A stretch of DNA of 64,000 nt. It comes from Acanthaster planci. Taxonomy: Eukaryota; Echinodermata; Asteroidea; Valvatida; Acanthasteridae. The position numbers were made by a program, and so were the translations under genes. This document shows, piece by piece, positions 24,601-34,601 of this stretch. The DNA lies in NCBI RefSeq assembly GCF_001949145.1, contig NW_019091509.1, forward strand, positions 94,616 to 158,615, written 5' to 3'. The notes beneath the pieces were generated by a model. The model saw only the letters and a list, made by a program, of their open reading frames with translations. It did not search any database and had not been told where the DNA came from. Numbering within the stretch: the stretch's first letter is position 1; each line of letters opens with the position of its first letter.

Positions 24601-27332
24601 ACTGCATGTGTGTGTGTCTTCTGCGTGTTAAATTCCCATTTCGTTGCCACAACAGTGAGACATGTCGAGATCTCGGAGTGAATTATGGATATGATCCATG
24701 TGGCACCAACATATATTAACCCAAGCCATGTCGATCATGTTGGGTATGTCAAGCCATGCCCGATATTGGTACAAATGTGGCCCAACTGAAAGTACTGCTG
24801 CTACATGTGCACTGTACACACATCGTGTGATCGGTGAGGCAGTCCAGGTGCTTTCCCCTCATCACTTTCCTAAGTTACAATGCACATGTAGCTTGCTTCT
24901 GAAGATGATTGATTCGTATGAACAAGTCCAAAAAATCCTTTCGCATATTACTCAGCAGCAACCACAGGGAGTTTAGAACTCTAGCCTTATTGTGTTGATG
25001 AACTTTGTCCAGGCACAAGTCAATGTGAATGTACAGTACATATTGCACAGACGTGGCGGACATTTGGGAAACTATGAGAAGGACCTTGTTTTGCTGGCAA
25101 TTCTGTCCAAAACCATCAAGTACCGGGCAATTCCATCGTTATGGACATTACGTTTGTATGCAACTTCCAAGTTTCAATTGAAAACGAATAACCTTGTGGT
25201 AAAAAAAAGTTAATTTGCTTTTATACTCGTAGCCTATATTCATGTGTTGAACATATAGATCATACATGTAGAAACTTTGTTTTAACTTCACTGATTAATT
25301 AGCCAGAAGCATGAGAAGTGAATGTTACGCATCATGGCATGGCTTTTTGACCTTTGTATATTTCAGTAAAACTCTGTGACGTGCTTCCTTTTGCTCTTTA
25401 TGCAAAATATGTTGCCGTTAGTCCAAGTCCATTCTATCCAGGCATAAATTGAAAGTTAGAAAAAGAGTACACCTGTATAGTCCAAGTTTGTTAATTAAAA
25501 CTATTACGGGTGTTGCATTTTATGCTACGGATGTTACATGTATAGAAATGATATTCCTATAGATTCATTAAGTTTAGGTGTACCTCTAACAAGCAATAGT
25601 GGAAAAAACAATTTGTAAAATCAATTTGAAACTTTGGCAGTCATGTCACAGTTGATGTGGAATTGTCCTACACAAGACCTGGGTGTGTTTCATTTAATGA
25701 CAAAATGCAGAAAGTCATGCATTCGAGCCTGATGGATGAAATAATCAATGAGTGGATGAGAACATAGCTTTTTGAGCGTGCCTCCATCGTGGCACTTACA
25801 AAACAAAGCACACTTTAAATCCTGACTCTTAACATGACGTTTCAGGGTTACTTGCGTATCATTAATATGTAATGAATGTTTCTAAAATCATTGATTGAAG
25901 CCTTGTTGGCTGTCCATGGATGTTTTTGACATTTTTTCTGCCATAAATAGGAAAGCTGTTCCATCTTTTTCATGCTTATTTCTTAAGATGGTCTTGTCAT
26001 CGTTTTGATCCGGCTCATTTTTGTAAAAAGCTATATATAGGTGCCATTTGAATTCCTCTTTCTGTCTTAGTAGGTCATTCTCAAGATGGCTTATTATTTT
26101 AACTAGGACTCAGAACAGAAAATACTGTAGATGTGTGTTGGCCTGGATTCGATTGTTAAAACAATTTTCTAACAGGACAATATTTTATGGTGAAAATGGT
26201 GTAATGGACATAAACCAGGGGAAGTAACAGTGAAAACTAAGGAGAAAACAAGTGAACACTGCGGAGAAAACAGGTGAAAAATAAGGGGAAAATAGGGAAA
26301 AACTAAGGGGAAAACAAAGCTACCATAGAATTGGATTTCAGCTTTTTTTCCTTACTGGCTGTGTACAAAAGTATAGAAGATTTTCACAGTTCAGCTTCGT
26401 TGTGCCTTTTTTCCAGCTGTTTTCAGCTATTTGGTCATTGGTCAATCTCACCCTGGTGTTTAAAAAGTGCACTTTTCGGTTCAAATATTTTTTTTGAGTC
26501 AAACAGTCTTCATACATTTAAAAAGAGTACTGACGTACACAAAAATTGATTCTAAGAAAAATTTGTTTCATGGATCCTTTATACATAATGAGCTAAATGT
26601 ACACATTGCCCAAAGTTTCTTAATACGGATACTTTTCATTTACCGTTAGCATTTTACCTGCCAGAAAGTTAGAGAAGGAAGGATGTACAACATTCCTGGT
26701 TTCATTTCAACAATTTGTCTTTCCGTGAAAATTATCTTCAAACTATTATACAACTAACGGCACATTAAGTCCCCATGGTCCCCATCAAATTGTGACTTGA
26801 CCATTTGACATGGAATAAGAGTAGTACATGTACAAATACAACTGAACAAAAGAAAAATTATATACATTATAACAAACAGATTGCATGGGAAATACTGTAA
26901 TTTTGCCATTGAGCTTAGGTGATAAACATTTGTTGTACTTTGCCATATTTTAAAAGACTGTTTAGATCCTTCCTTTCCTATCTTCACTCCAGTTTTGTAG
27001 TTTTGAAAGTATTTTTCCTTTGTCAGTTGGGTAGCTGTTTGTTTGGGCTTTTTAATGAAATATTCATGTTCTTAGATTTTAAGCTGTATTCAGCCAAGAC
27101 TATGGTCACAGTGCAGGATGCTTTTATTTACTGCAAGTGGAGAGATGCTTTATTACTGAATTTAAATTTATATTGTTTTTCTTTTAATGAACAGGTGACA
27201 ATTGTCAAGACTGAGAGACCACTTCCTGAGCTAGTACCCAGGCACAAGCCAGAACCAACCTATGTGCCTGAAATTGAACCAGGCAGCACCCCAATTCCCA
27301 AGCATGGGTCCAGATGGTTTTTCTGGTGGTAA
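9507..27332 (+). CDS. NDUFA8: NADH dehydrogenase [ubiquinone] 1 alpha subcomplex subunit 8 (complete, four exons)
   Basis: Joining 9507-9629, 14495-14664, 22387-22471 and 27195-27332 gives a 171-residue protein, one residue shorter than human NDUFA8 and alignable along its whole length. NDUFA8 is an accessory subunit of respiratory complex I on the intermembrane-space side of the inner mitochondrial membrane; it is imported and oxidised by the CHCHD4/MIA40 pathway. All four CX9C motifs are present: C36/C46, C56/C66, C78/C88 and C99/C109. Family signatures include QCDKPNKEFMLC, the GWVRPELGE segment and the C-terminal HGSRWFFWW. All introns are GT/AG (4865, 7722 and 4723 bp; phases 0, 2 and 0). 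The start at 9507 gives the same 41-residue first exon length as the human N-terminus. No frameshift or stop interrupts it, so the gene looks functional despite transposon-rich introns. Confidence 0.97.
9876..10700. repeat. Long inverted repeat (arms about 260 bp, spacer about 297 bp)
   Basis: Left arm 9876-10137 and right arm 10435-10700 are reverse complements with moderate divergence. Shared landmarks in order are AGACAGGGCCC / AAACAGGGCCC, TTTCTTTCGAAAA, TAACTAAACATCCGCTT, ATTTTATGAGCTGAAATTGC, CCACTAGGTTG and TTTTCCCACTCCG. A transcript of the intron could fold into a long hairpin. It may be a foldback element or two insertions facing each other; no coding sequence supports either. Confidence 0.75.
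11603..11821 (-). pseudogene. LINE reverse-transcriptase relic
   Basis: The minus-strand translation contains [16 protein letters not shown], matching the conserved N-terminal RT block (K-N-x-K-A-x-G-x-D) of non-LTR retrotransposons. The relic covers only about 70 residues, and the next RT block is not found at the expected distance. Its clade cannot be assigned. Confidence 0.65.
12960..13788 (-). mobile_element. Non-autonomous Tigger/pogo-type element, copy 1 (829 bp)
   Basis: Ends are CAGTAAAATCTCAATAAGTC at 12960 and its reverse complement at 13788, flanked by TA on both sides (12958-12959 and 13789-13790), as expected for Tc1/mariner/pogo insertions. A second copy of the same length lies inverted at 46338-47166. 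A minus-strand frame of 92 residues (13423-13145) is shared in part with the other copy but has no DDE domain, so I treat the element as a deletion derivative. Confidence 0.85.
14495..14664 (+). CDS. NDUFA8: NDUFA8 exon 2 (residues 42-97 plus two bases)
   Basis: Follows the acceptor TTTCAG and begins [20 protein letters not shown]. It carries C46, C56, C66, C78 and C88 and ends at AAG|GTAAAG in phase 2. Confidence 0.96.
16025..16165. repeat. 22-bp tandem repeat inside the CCAATT element
   Basis: About five to six units of roughly 22 bp with the core CCAATTCACTTACCCATTGG. The same array recurs at 53826-53930. Confidence 0.75.
16607..17092 (-). pseudogene. piggyBac-like transposase, N-terminal fragment
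   Basis: From the ATG at 17092 one frame runs to 16607 with a single in-frame TAG near 16825. The N-terminus is an acidic serine-rich stretch ([16 protein letters not shown]), followed by a basic patch (RPAKKVKTS). Later come [10 protein letters not shown] and [20 protein letters not shown], which match the conserved start of the piggyBac/PGBD domain in which a helix before the catalytic core reads roughly W-x-x-T-x-x-E-x-x-x-F-L-x-x-x-x-x-M-G. The frame ends just after FYW, so the DDD catalytic core is missing. A piggyBac-type end lies at 17606. The protein would be inactive. Confidence 0.75.
17540..17610. other. piggyBac-type element end next to TTAA
   Basis: TCTCCCGGCATGAAGGGG runs directly into TTAA (17607-17610), resembling the ends of the TTAA MITEs elsewhere in the window (CGGCATGAAGTGG|TTAA at 24071). 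TCTCCCGG also occurs twice in this terminal segment. No matching left end was found, so the left side is probably deleted. Confidence 0.55.
19444..19864. mobile_element. TTAA-flanked MITE (421 bp), piggyBac-type, diverged
   Basis: TTAA occurs at 19440-19443 and 19865-19868. The left end is TCACCTAACGCTGGG and the right end, reverse-complemented, CCACTTAGTGCCAGT, an imperfect inverted repeat related to the better copies at 23.5, 38.0 and 42.2 kb. It has no coding capacity. Confidence 0.5.
21774..22182. mobile_element. TTAA-flanked element with CTCAATCCTCC repeats (409 bp)
   Basis: TTAA flanks both ends (21770-21773, 22183-22186). The right end, reverse-complemented, is CCTTAACCCTCCTCAATCC and the left is CCGTAACCCCC followed after an indel by CCCTCCTCAATCCTCC. 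The word CTCAATCCTYC recurs on the plus strand and its complement near the right end, so the two halves can fold together. No coding sequence. Confidence 0.6.
22348..22375. repeat. (GTTT)n microsatellite
   Basis: Six to seven uninterrupted GTTT units just before the acceptor of NDUFA8 exon 3. They may serve as an extended pyrimidine-biased tract. Confidence 0.9.
22387..22471 (+). CDS. NDUFA8: NDUFA8 exon 3 (residues 98-126)
   Basis: Follows AATCAG, completes the split arginine codon and encodes [20 protein letters not shown] through GEINK. It carries the fourth CX9C (C99/C109) and ends at AAG|GTAAGT. A (GTTT)n run lies directly before the acceptor. Confidence 0.96.
23484..24071. mobile_element. 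TTAA-flanked piggyBac-type MITE, copy A (588 bp)
   Basis: TTAA at 23480-23483 and 24072-24075. The ends are CCACTACCTGCCGGGG and, reverse-complemented from the right, CCACTTCATGCCGGGG. The interior is the reverse complement of the copies at 38001 and 42246, for example CACTCTCAAAAGTGG against CCACTATTGAGAGTG, and CTATTGAAAAGAGGTCAG against CTGACCTCTTTTCAATAG. No transposase. Confidence 0.85.
26220..26320. repeat. Short purine-rich GGAGAAAACA/GGGGAAAA repeat
   Basis: About six imperfect units of 10-20 bp such as ACTAAGGAGAAAACAAGTG and ACTAAGGGGAAAACAAAG in tandem. It is a simple low-complexity tract. Confidence 0.7.
27195..27332 (+). CDS. NDUFA8: NDUFA8 exon 4 (residues 127-171 and stop)
   Basis: Follows AACAG and encodes [18 protein letters not shown] through the C-terminal GSRWFFWW and TAA. 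I saw no canonical AATAAA within about 370 bp downstream, so the 3' end is not placed. Confidence 0.96.
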   Translation: MTIVKTERPLPELVPRHKPEPTYVPEIEPGSTPIPKHGSRWFFWW

Positions 27333-27713
27333 AAAAAAATGCATACATGGGTTTGAATTTGCAGTTTTACAGTTGTTTTCCCATTGTTATGATCACAGAG
27401 AATTTGTAGCATGAATAGTTTCTAGGTATTCGAAGTGACTTGATACCTGTACCATCTCCATTTGAATGTTAATGTTGTAAATGTGTGTATACGGTAGAAT
27501 GATGTAGTCTTGGATACTTCAACCACTTATGAAGTACATGTTTGTACTTTGATATTCTATCATAGACAGCCCTTTCAGCTCTGGAATGTTTCTACAACAG
27601 TTGAATAGAATCATGCAGCACACAAGTACTGCAAAGTGTAGATCTACATGCATGACATGTATATATACAAAGAGTAGTATAATTTGAAAATGTGAGTTAT
27701 TTAATCACATTAC

Positions 27714-27932
27714 CCTTTGTAAGACAGCAGATTTCCATGAATCGTTCACGTACTTGCAAATATGGGTACTGTAGGGCAGGGAGCAAAGGTCTTTCTAAGG
27801 GGTAGAGCAAAGCAATATCAACAGCAAACTGATAAACCAACAACTGTGGAAGGGGATCATTTTCAATGTGTTTTTGAGCAAATTGATGAATTTCATCCAG
27901 GGGAGAAAAAGGAAGGATGAACCCAATGGCCC
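27714..27932 (-). CDS. Candidate exon of an unidentified gene
   Basis: On the minus strand an acceptor TTTTATGTGTTAG precedes a 219-bp open block that ends at a possible donor AAAGG|GTAATG. The block is exactly 73 codons long and both edges would be phase 1, so it could be included without breaking the frame. Its translation has protein-like composition, with segments such as FSPLDEIHQFAQKHIENDPL, PLLPALQYPYLQVRERFMEI and CCLTKG. If not spliced, the frame stops at 27697. I do not recognise the protein, and no partner exon was found. It would be convergent with NDUFA8, with 380 bp between them. It could also be a relic. Confidence 0.4.
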
Positions 27933-28511
27933 CTAACACATAAAATCAAGAAGAAAATAACTTGAAAATGTAAACAAATTTTGCAAAAGCATTTGTTACA
28001 AAAATGGCTAAAGAAGCCAGAAATTGTCTCAGACCACACCACAGAGCATTTATTCCCCAACCCTGCATCACTCTGGACTTCACGCTCACATTTGTTCTTA
28101 TCAGGGCTATGTCCCCTCCACTTTTCAAAATGGATTGATGGCCTTGGTCACAACTTATCTCAGATGACTATTAAACCAAACGCTTTTTGGGGGAGTCCAT
28201 TCTAGCAACATCTTTCTGTACGTACATGTATTTTATTGAAGACAAATATAAGTTCTGTGTAAAATGTAATTTATCAGTAAACATAAGGAACCTACCAGTC
28301 TAGAAGAAATCAGTTTGACTTTATATAAGATATCAGGATCCATTTATGATTAGTTTTGGGGGCATTAAGTTGGCACATTTACATGTCAGTGTTGGTACTG
28401 TCTAAATAAGAGTTGTACGCACTGTACAGAAAGATGACAACTCTGGCGAAGCATTTCAATCTGTTGGATTTTGTAGCCTTGTGAAACCAGTGGTATATGT
28501 GGTTAAAAATT
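27933..28511. other. Intergenic, no gene recognised
   Basis: AT-rich sequence with no supported coding block or repeat edge. Confidence 0.35.
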
Positions 28512-28910
28512 TAACAGTCTACGGCATTCAACCTACCCAGATTACCAATACATTGCATATTTCCTACATTTTCCATTAGCTGGTAGTACACCCTCAACTC
28601 CCATATTGCACAGTGAAGTGACTGCCACATTTTTCCTCTTTTTCTTAGCACCATTATGATCAGACATGTATTGTCCAATACTGAGAGTTTTTAGAGTTTT
28701 ATTTGCTAATTTTACAGTCCAATGCACTCAACCTACCCAAACAATAACTAAATATGCAAAGTTTCTTTGCGTCTTTTTCTATTTGTTAAAACATTGATCA
28801 ACCATAGTGCGCCCTCCAGGCCCATGATGCATAGTAGTGCCGCCACCATGTTCGTCTTTCTTTTTCTTAGCATCAATTTTGGCATCTTCAAATTCAAGTT
28901 TTCAGTTTTG
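28512..28910. repeat. Tandem duplication of a unit of about 200 bp
   Basis: Two direct copies start near 28512 and 28710. Shared words are CTCAACCTACCCA / TTCAACCTACCCA, CCTCAACTCCCATATTGCA against CCTCCAGGCCCATGATGCA, and TTTTTCTTAGCA. The copies are clearly diverged, so the duplication is old. Confidence 0.6.
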
Positions 28911-29343
28911 CTACATGTTCCTATATTAATTTGATCAACCATGCTATGCATCAACCTGCCAGCCGACCCCCGAGACTCCTGCACTGGGGGCATGTACATG
29001 TAGGTGTGAAATGGAGAAGTACACTATCCAGGCCAACTCCCCACCATTCCACAGAGCTATTCCAGTGAATACGACACTAGAATACGTAGGACCAGCCTAC
29101 TGTGTGCGACCCTCCCCCAACGGTGCCTGGTCACGAAGGCCTATGGCAGATGAGTCCGCACCTCTCCCGCAGGCTCCGCAACGACCACTACAAGCTTGAT
29201 CCTACCAACGTCAGGGCCTGGGTGCCCCTGAGATCAGGGGCACCCAGGCATGAAACAAACAACAGCGATCTCTGGCCCCGCCTTGGTGATTATGCAATTC
29301 GAATCGGCATCCATGCCTCAGGTGTCCAAATTCACCAAACTTA

Positions 29344-29787
29344 GGGCCCGCTACCATTTAGACCCGGTTTAAAAAGGGCCCCTCGGTAGCCCGCCCTGTA
29401 TAATGCCTGCCCGGTATTCAGGCAACTCCAGGCCAGTATCAGGCCTGTCTGCACATCGGCATTTCAAAGTCCCTGATGGAAGGCTTTCCCCACCATGCTT
29501 CCACAGATGAATAGGGGTCTAAGTGGATTAGTGTAAACATTGTATAGAGCTGAAGTATTAAAAACCACAAGCAGGTTCCTTCTGGGATAGATTACATGTA
29601 CATGTACCAGTACTTGCAAAAAATAGACCTCAGGATGGTGAAGTTTGAGATCAACAATCAGTCAAGCATCCCAGGCTGGTAGCCAGGCTGGTATGAAAGG
29701 GGTTTTTGCAACAGGGCGAGCTTACCGGGGGGGCCCTTTTCAAACCGGGTCGCCCTTTTCAAACCGGGTCTAAATGGTTGCCGGCCC
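29344..29787. mobile_element. Harbinger-like MITE (444 bp)
   Basis: The left end GGGCCCGCTACCATTTAGAC and the right end reverse-complemented GGGCCGGCAACCATTTAGAC are inverted repeats that continue for more than 50 bp, through CCCGGTTT and GGGCCC to CGCCCTGT. TTA flanks both sides (29341-29343, 29788-29790). A GGGCC start with a 3-bp TTA duplication is typical of PIF/Harbinger elements. The right repeat carries an extra tandem copy of the CCCTTTTCAAACCGGGTC word. Confidence 0.8.
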
Positions 29788-29959
29788 TTACACTATCATG
29801 GCTCTTACATGGCTCTTACATGCTCCTTTCATCCCATATTCCCAGGATTTTCCAAGGGGCTCTTTGGTATTTTTTCTGCGCATCTATTTCCACTATGGCT
29901 CGCCAGGCCCTGCACACTTCCAGACACGAGTTCCTCTGAAGTGGACCTTCCATGATCAC

Positions 29960-30690
29960 TTGTTTTTGTCACCACAGGTCACTTCTTTTGACTGCACCCC
30001 AAGTGATCAAACAAAGAGGTGTTCTCGGCAAGGCTCTGCGCATTTCTCCATTCATTGCTTGTGGCCATTGAGCCAGATAATAAACTGGGATATCGTGGTA
30101 CTGTACCTTTTCGTGTCCACGGAGGTTCCTGCCTTGAACAAGAAATATTAACACTTTGCTTCTGTCAGGCAAAACTATTATGAGTCTTATTTTCTCAGAG
30201 CGATCTCCTATCTTCGGACGTTCCTTTTTTGACTTTCAAGTTTTTATTCCTTCCCATACATGCAGCCTGACTTTAATTCTCTGTGCATGCAGTAAAACAG
30301 CCGAAGGTCTCCCACACAGGGACGTAAACAGTCACTCCGGACATAGGACAAGGCTCATTTTCAATTCCCATGAATGCTTCAATATCCTTTTTCATGTCCT
30401 GGAATTATGGATTGTTGCTAAGGACAACTTCATCCAACTTAGCTAGTCTTCTCACAATAACTCCTTGCTCGATAAAGATAAAGTCAAAGCAGCTATGTGG
30501 AGTCTTTCTTCATGGTCTCTTTTTGCACTTGGAAGGGATTTCTCCCTGCTGTCTAACCCCCAATGCAGTCGTACTGGGGTCCCCTGGACACCCCTCCCCC
30601 CCAAAAAAATTACCTCCATCTTCAAGTAATTTATGAAGTTTTCTTTGCTTATCTACATAATTTATACCCATAGAACTATTGTTCAGGAAT
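29960..30690 (-). pseudogene. Decayed coding relic, unknown family
   Basis: The minus strand reads in one frame near 30480-30300 as EQGVIVRRLAKLDEVVLSNN, then a TAA stop, then FQDMKKDIEAFMGIENEPCP. A second block near 30110-29970 contains AQWPQAMNGEMRRALPRTPL in another frame. Frame changes and stops show it is broken. The composition is protein-like, but I do not recognise the family; it may belong to another multi-copy element gene. Confidence 0.4.
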
Positions 30691-32100
30691 GGGTGTGATA
30701 AGTTTCCTGTTTGATGATGTAAATTAAATTTCAGCCAACTCTATACTGGTTTGGCGATGCAACTGACACCTCTTGTGGCGGACCAGTAGACCCGCCTGAT
30801 AGAAGATGGAATTGACCTGGCCTGACCCCACAAATACTTTTATTAACCTTGTGCAATGATGAGCGGCTACCCTGACACAAGGGGGGATATCAGCTAACAA
30901 ACAGCGGACTAAGCCTAGGAGCAGTTCGTTTGGTGGAAATGTACTACCACTTAGAAGAGACAGATAAATACTGGTATCAGAGCAAGGAAATACAAGGAAA
31001 CCTTAAATAAACCTCACAATGACACAGGATTTCCAAGGACAATTAATCAATGCAATAGGTTTTTTACAAATATAAATCAACGAGGCATATCAAACACAAG
31101 GTTTATTTATACAATACACCTCACAAGGCAATTCAATAAGCCTCACGTGGTAAACCTAATCACATGGCAAGTTGGCAACTCCAACATAAACCAGACTATT
31201 GCCACTGTTACACACTACTAGCAAGCAGTGATAATTTACGTGGAGTGTTAATCAAACAAGGGATAATAACCCTCACTACCCAGGGTCGATTAATCCAGGG
31301 GATAATAACCCTTACAGGAACCAGAGCGCTCCCAGTAACCCTCAAGGCAAGCCAGTTCAATGATAACCGGATCACAACCCAGCCGTCACCCCACCTACAG
31401 TGTTCATAGACGGCAAGCAATCCACAACAAATCACCGTACCACTAGCTCTCGGCCAAGGGCTAACACCTTACGCTCTAGACTGTTCCCACTCTAACCAAG
31501 ACCCAATAAACTGTTCACTACTACATGTACTACTCCACCTTCCGGTCAATATGACGCAGCGCTCTCCAGTGCAGCGTCCCACGCTACTTCACAGTCGGCG
31601 CAATGTACAGCTCATGTTAGGCGGCAATCCTATCACTGTGCGACCCAGCAGTGAAACTAACAGTGTGCGCCTTAAGCACGCCGCAAGCGCCCAGACCTAG
31701 TGCTTTACGCACCACTGACTGGTCAATGTATGCATTAATAATTAATGACTTAGACTGGCACCCATGCCTACCCCTGTTTCGTCACACAGGAAAGGCCTTT
31801 GCAAACTAACCGGTGGCCACTACAAATACGGAGGACAAACACTAGAACAGTTTCTCATCCTCCTTCCCTTGCCCCCACCTCCTTACCACTCAAATCCTGC
31901 TCTGCTCTCTTCTCAACCCTCGCAAGCAGTGATGGAAGATGCAGACCTGAAGGGAACATCGACGCTGCGTCCTGTCTTGTGGGTCTGACACCAACTGACT
32001 ACATCACTTCTCAAGTGGCCTCAATGCCCGTACTTACAAGTACTACCTAAGTAGTAAGGTTCTAGCAGACATCTTGCCGGTCAGATGAATACCTGTGTCT
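30691..32100. other. Intergenic, mostly unassigned
   Basis: No supported gene. GGATAATAACCCT occurs twice near 31260 and 31310. TGGTATCAGAGC at 30974 resembles a tRNA-Met primer-binding site, but no LTR or gag accompanies it. Confidence 0.35.
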
Positions 32101-32139
32101 ACCCTTTCGGCTGCCCACTTGGATTCATGTCTGCCCCTT

Positions 32140-32890
32140 CATTCAGCCAAACTCATTATTGAATCCAATCTTAGTCGATAATTATTACATGGGTATTGGA
32201 AACAAAAGGAAGAAGATTTACAATAGTTATAAACTGGATAATCATTCTTTGGCAACGGATCATCACCAGTATCTGGGAGTCTTCCTCTCCCACAGATCAA
32301 AATGGGATTACCATTATGATTATAAGGTCAAGAAGGCTAAGCAGGTCCTTGGTACATGTATGTTGCATAGGAACTTAAAGCAGTGCTCCAAAATGGCAAA
32401 AACTACTGCTTCTTTAGCACTTGTTCGTTCACACCTGGAATATGCTTCAGTAGTATGTGATCCCTTCGAGGCTAAATACATCAATAAGCTTGAGATAGTA
32501 CAACGACGTGCAGCACGCTTTATTAACAACAACTTTAGTAAAGAGGCTAGTGTGACCGATGTGATCACAAACCTTGGGTGGGAAACCCTAAAACAGCATT
32601 GTGAAGCTGCTAGATTGATATTCATGAAACAAATGCATATGGGTACATCTGCTGTTCCAAAGTGTATTGTCATGTATGCTTCCACGAGACCACGTAGAAC
32701 TGTCACTGGAAATAGTTCTCAACTTGATTTGCCATACAGCGGAACTGAAGTGCATAGGAATTCCTTTGTACTCAGAACTTGTAGAGATTAGAACAGGCTT
32801 CCTGATACAGTAGTCTCAACAATTTCAATCAGCTCTTTGGGGGATCAGGTTGTTGAGTTTATCAGATCCATGGATAGGAGCTTAAATTAA
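32140..32890 (+). pseudogene. 3' end of a CR1/Jockey-like LINE ORF2
   Basis: A 210-residue frame (32159-32791) carries the C-terminal part of a non-LTR retrotransposon reverse transcriptase: YLGVFLSHRSKWDYH, then RSHLEYASVVCDPFEAKYIN, VQRRAARFINNNFS and LGWETLKQHCEAARL. After a TAG the same frame continues NRLPDTVV, the conserved end of these proteins. The catalytic RT core and endonuclease are absent, so the copy is 5'-truncated, as is usual for LINEs. No poly(A) or microsatellite tail was recognised. Confidence 0.8.
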
Positions 32891-33597
32891 TTTTGTGTCA
32901 CTCCGTCTTCTCCCGTGGCTATACATGGATTCTGTGGATTCTGTGAATCTGTTGCCACGTACTGAAGAAGTAGAAGAAAGACCTATTCCTTGCTCACACG
33001 CAGCAATCCTAAGAAGATTATAGTTACGTAAGTAATATGGAATAACATTCTTTGCTCATCGCCAAAGGCTGATGTTCTTGCACAGAATTTAGAGAAGGAA
33101 ATTACATGTACGTCACACAGGGTCACAGCTAACAACATGCAGAGAGCATTGTGGGTAAATTTCGGCCAGGTGCAAGAGCTCGCACAATGTGTTACACGAG
33201 CGACAGTTATCTTTTTTTTTTTCTTCCTAATTGCTGAATATATTCTCTCTGCACTTTATTCATTCATCCGGTATTTATCAATATAACCAATGATTTGAAA
33301 TATATCGCCAAAAGATACTTGATCAGTGATACTTAGTAAGGTGATAATTTACCATTCTGTGATTGTACCAAGGCCATATTTTTTCATATAACGGACAATT
33401 TGCCTGTGTCAAAGCACTGTCATTGGCAAACCAACAGGAAGTGATAACCTCGCGATTGCAGCCAATCACATTTCAAAGCCATCAGCCCTTCCCAGTGCCG
33501 TGTTGGGCGCTGGGTGACGACCGAAAAGCAATACTTGAAATCACAACTCTTTGAATGTGCATGATTTTAGTTTTATATCACGTAGTCTGTTCTTGAA
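32891..33597. other. Intergenic, no gene recognised
   Basis: Contains a short T-run near 33210; otherwise nothing supportable. Confidence 0.35.
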
Positions 33598-33780
33598 GGT
33601 GTGTTCGAGCGGGTACTCCTGTTAACAGAGTAGGATGCATGCACATTACACTGGTTGCAGGAGTATACTCCACTTACAGCGAGAGTATATTGTGGCTTAC
33701 CTGCAGGTAGTACTCCACCTGTTCGAGCGCTTAGGAGAATACTCGTGTTAACAGGATCGAGTAGCTCGCTCGAACGCACC
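33598..33780. mobile_element. Small MITE (183 bp), possibly hAT-type
   Basis: The left end GGTGTGTTCGAGCG and the right end reverse-complemented GGTGCGTTCGAGCG are inverted repeats; TGTTAACA lies just inside both ends, and GAGTATACTCC / GAGTAC words recur inside. Flanking 8-bp sequences do not match, so the superfamily is uncertain. Confidence 0.65.
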
Positions 33781-34256
33781 CATAATCTCCTAGTTGGGTA
33801 GACTGGTTGCCGTCTTAGGAAAGCAGGAACATTAAAGATAAACTGAAGAAAGAGCTGGCTATTTGACAAAAGGAATATGCAACAGATCAAAGGTCCACCA
33901 TTGGAACACTGCTTATCAGTAGAGAAGTCAAAAGCTCAGGAAAGAACAATTAAAATATGCAAAAGGAAAACAGTAGTACCAAAAATAAAATTGAAGATAT
34001 AACCCAAAACCTCCCTTTGGACAGGGTTACATATGTAAATGTATGAATCTGAATATACAAAGTGATTGATGATATGCTAACAAGGCACTTTTCTTCAGAT
34101 TAACAAAAAGGGGGAAAAGCCCAATGTTCTGTCCTTGTGACAGACACATCCCAGCCAGCATGAGGGCTGTGGCCCAGCCCTGGCAGGGAGAGTTGGGCCA
34201 GGGCTGGCATACCAGGCTTGGCCCATCCCTGGGCCAACCAATGCCAGGGCTGGACC

Positions 34257-34601
34257 AAGCTTGTTATTGCTCACGTGGGCAAGGGTGGCCCTGGGGTGGC
34301 CAGCCAAGTATTTGTCTGATTTGTTGGTGGCTGGCCATGTCACCATAACTTGAGCAGTTAATACACTGTAAGTCGCAAGATGTTTGAACAAAGACTCATG
34401 GATACTTTTTTGGCAAGTCTTTGCTTTTCAACCAGCTGGAGCTGAGTGTGTCTGGTTACCACTATCAACATTATTGATGCTGCAGTGAACCAGCCACCAG
34501 CCAACCTAAGGCCATCTGCGTACAGGCCTGGGCCAGCCCTGGCAATTACTTGGCCGGCCACCTCGGGGCCACCCCTGGCCCACGTGAGTAATAATAAGCT
34601 T
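34257..34601. mobile_element. MITE (345 bp) inserted in the left arm of the Penelope palindrome
   Basis: The left end AAGCTTGTTATTGCTCACGT and the right end reverse-complemented AAGCTTATTATTACTCACGT begin inverted repeats of about 53 bp, running through GTGGCCCTGGGGTGGCC. The right arm of the palindrome lacks it, which dates this insertion after the palindrome formed. Confidence 0.7.

Larger units (their letters stand above)
22472..27194 (+). other. NDUFA8 intron 3
   Basis: 4723 bp, phase 0. It contains a TTAA-flanked MITE (23484-24071) and a short purine-rich repeat near 26.2 kb. The rest (22472-23479, 24076-26219, 26316-27194) is AT-rich with no recognised gene. Confidence 0.8.

Noticed and set aside
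30974-30989. TGGTATCAGAGC as a primer-binding site of an LTR element
   Set aside because: No LTR ends with CA directly before it and no gag-like frame follows; probably coincidence.
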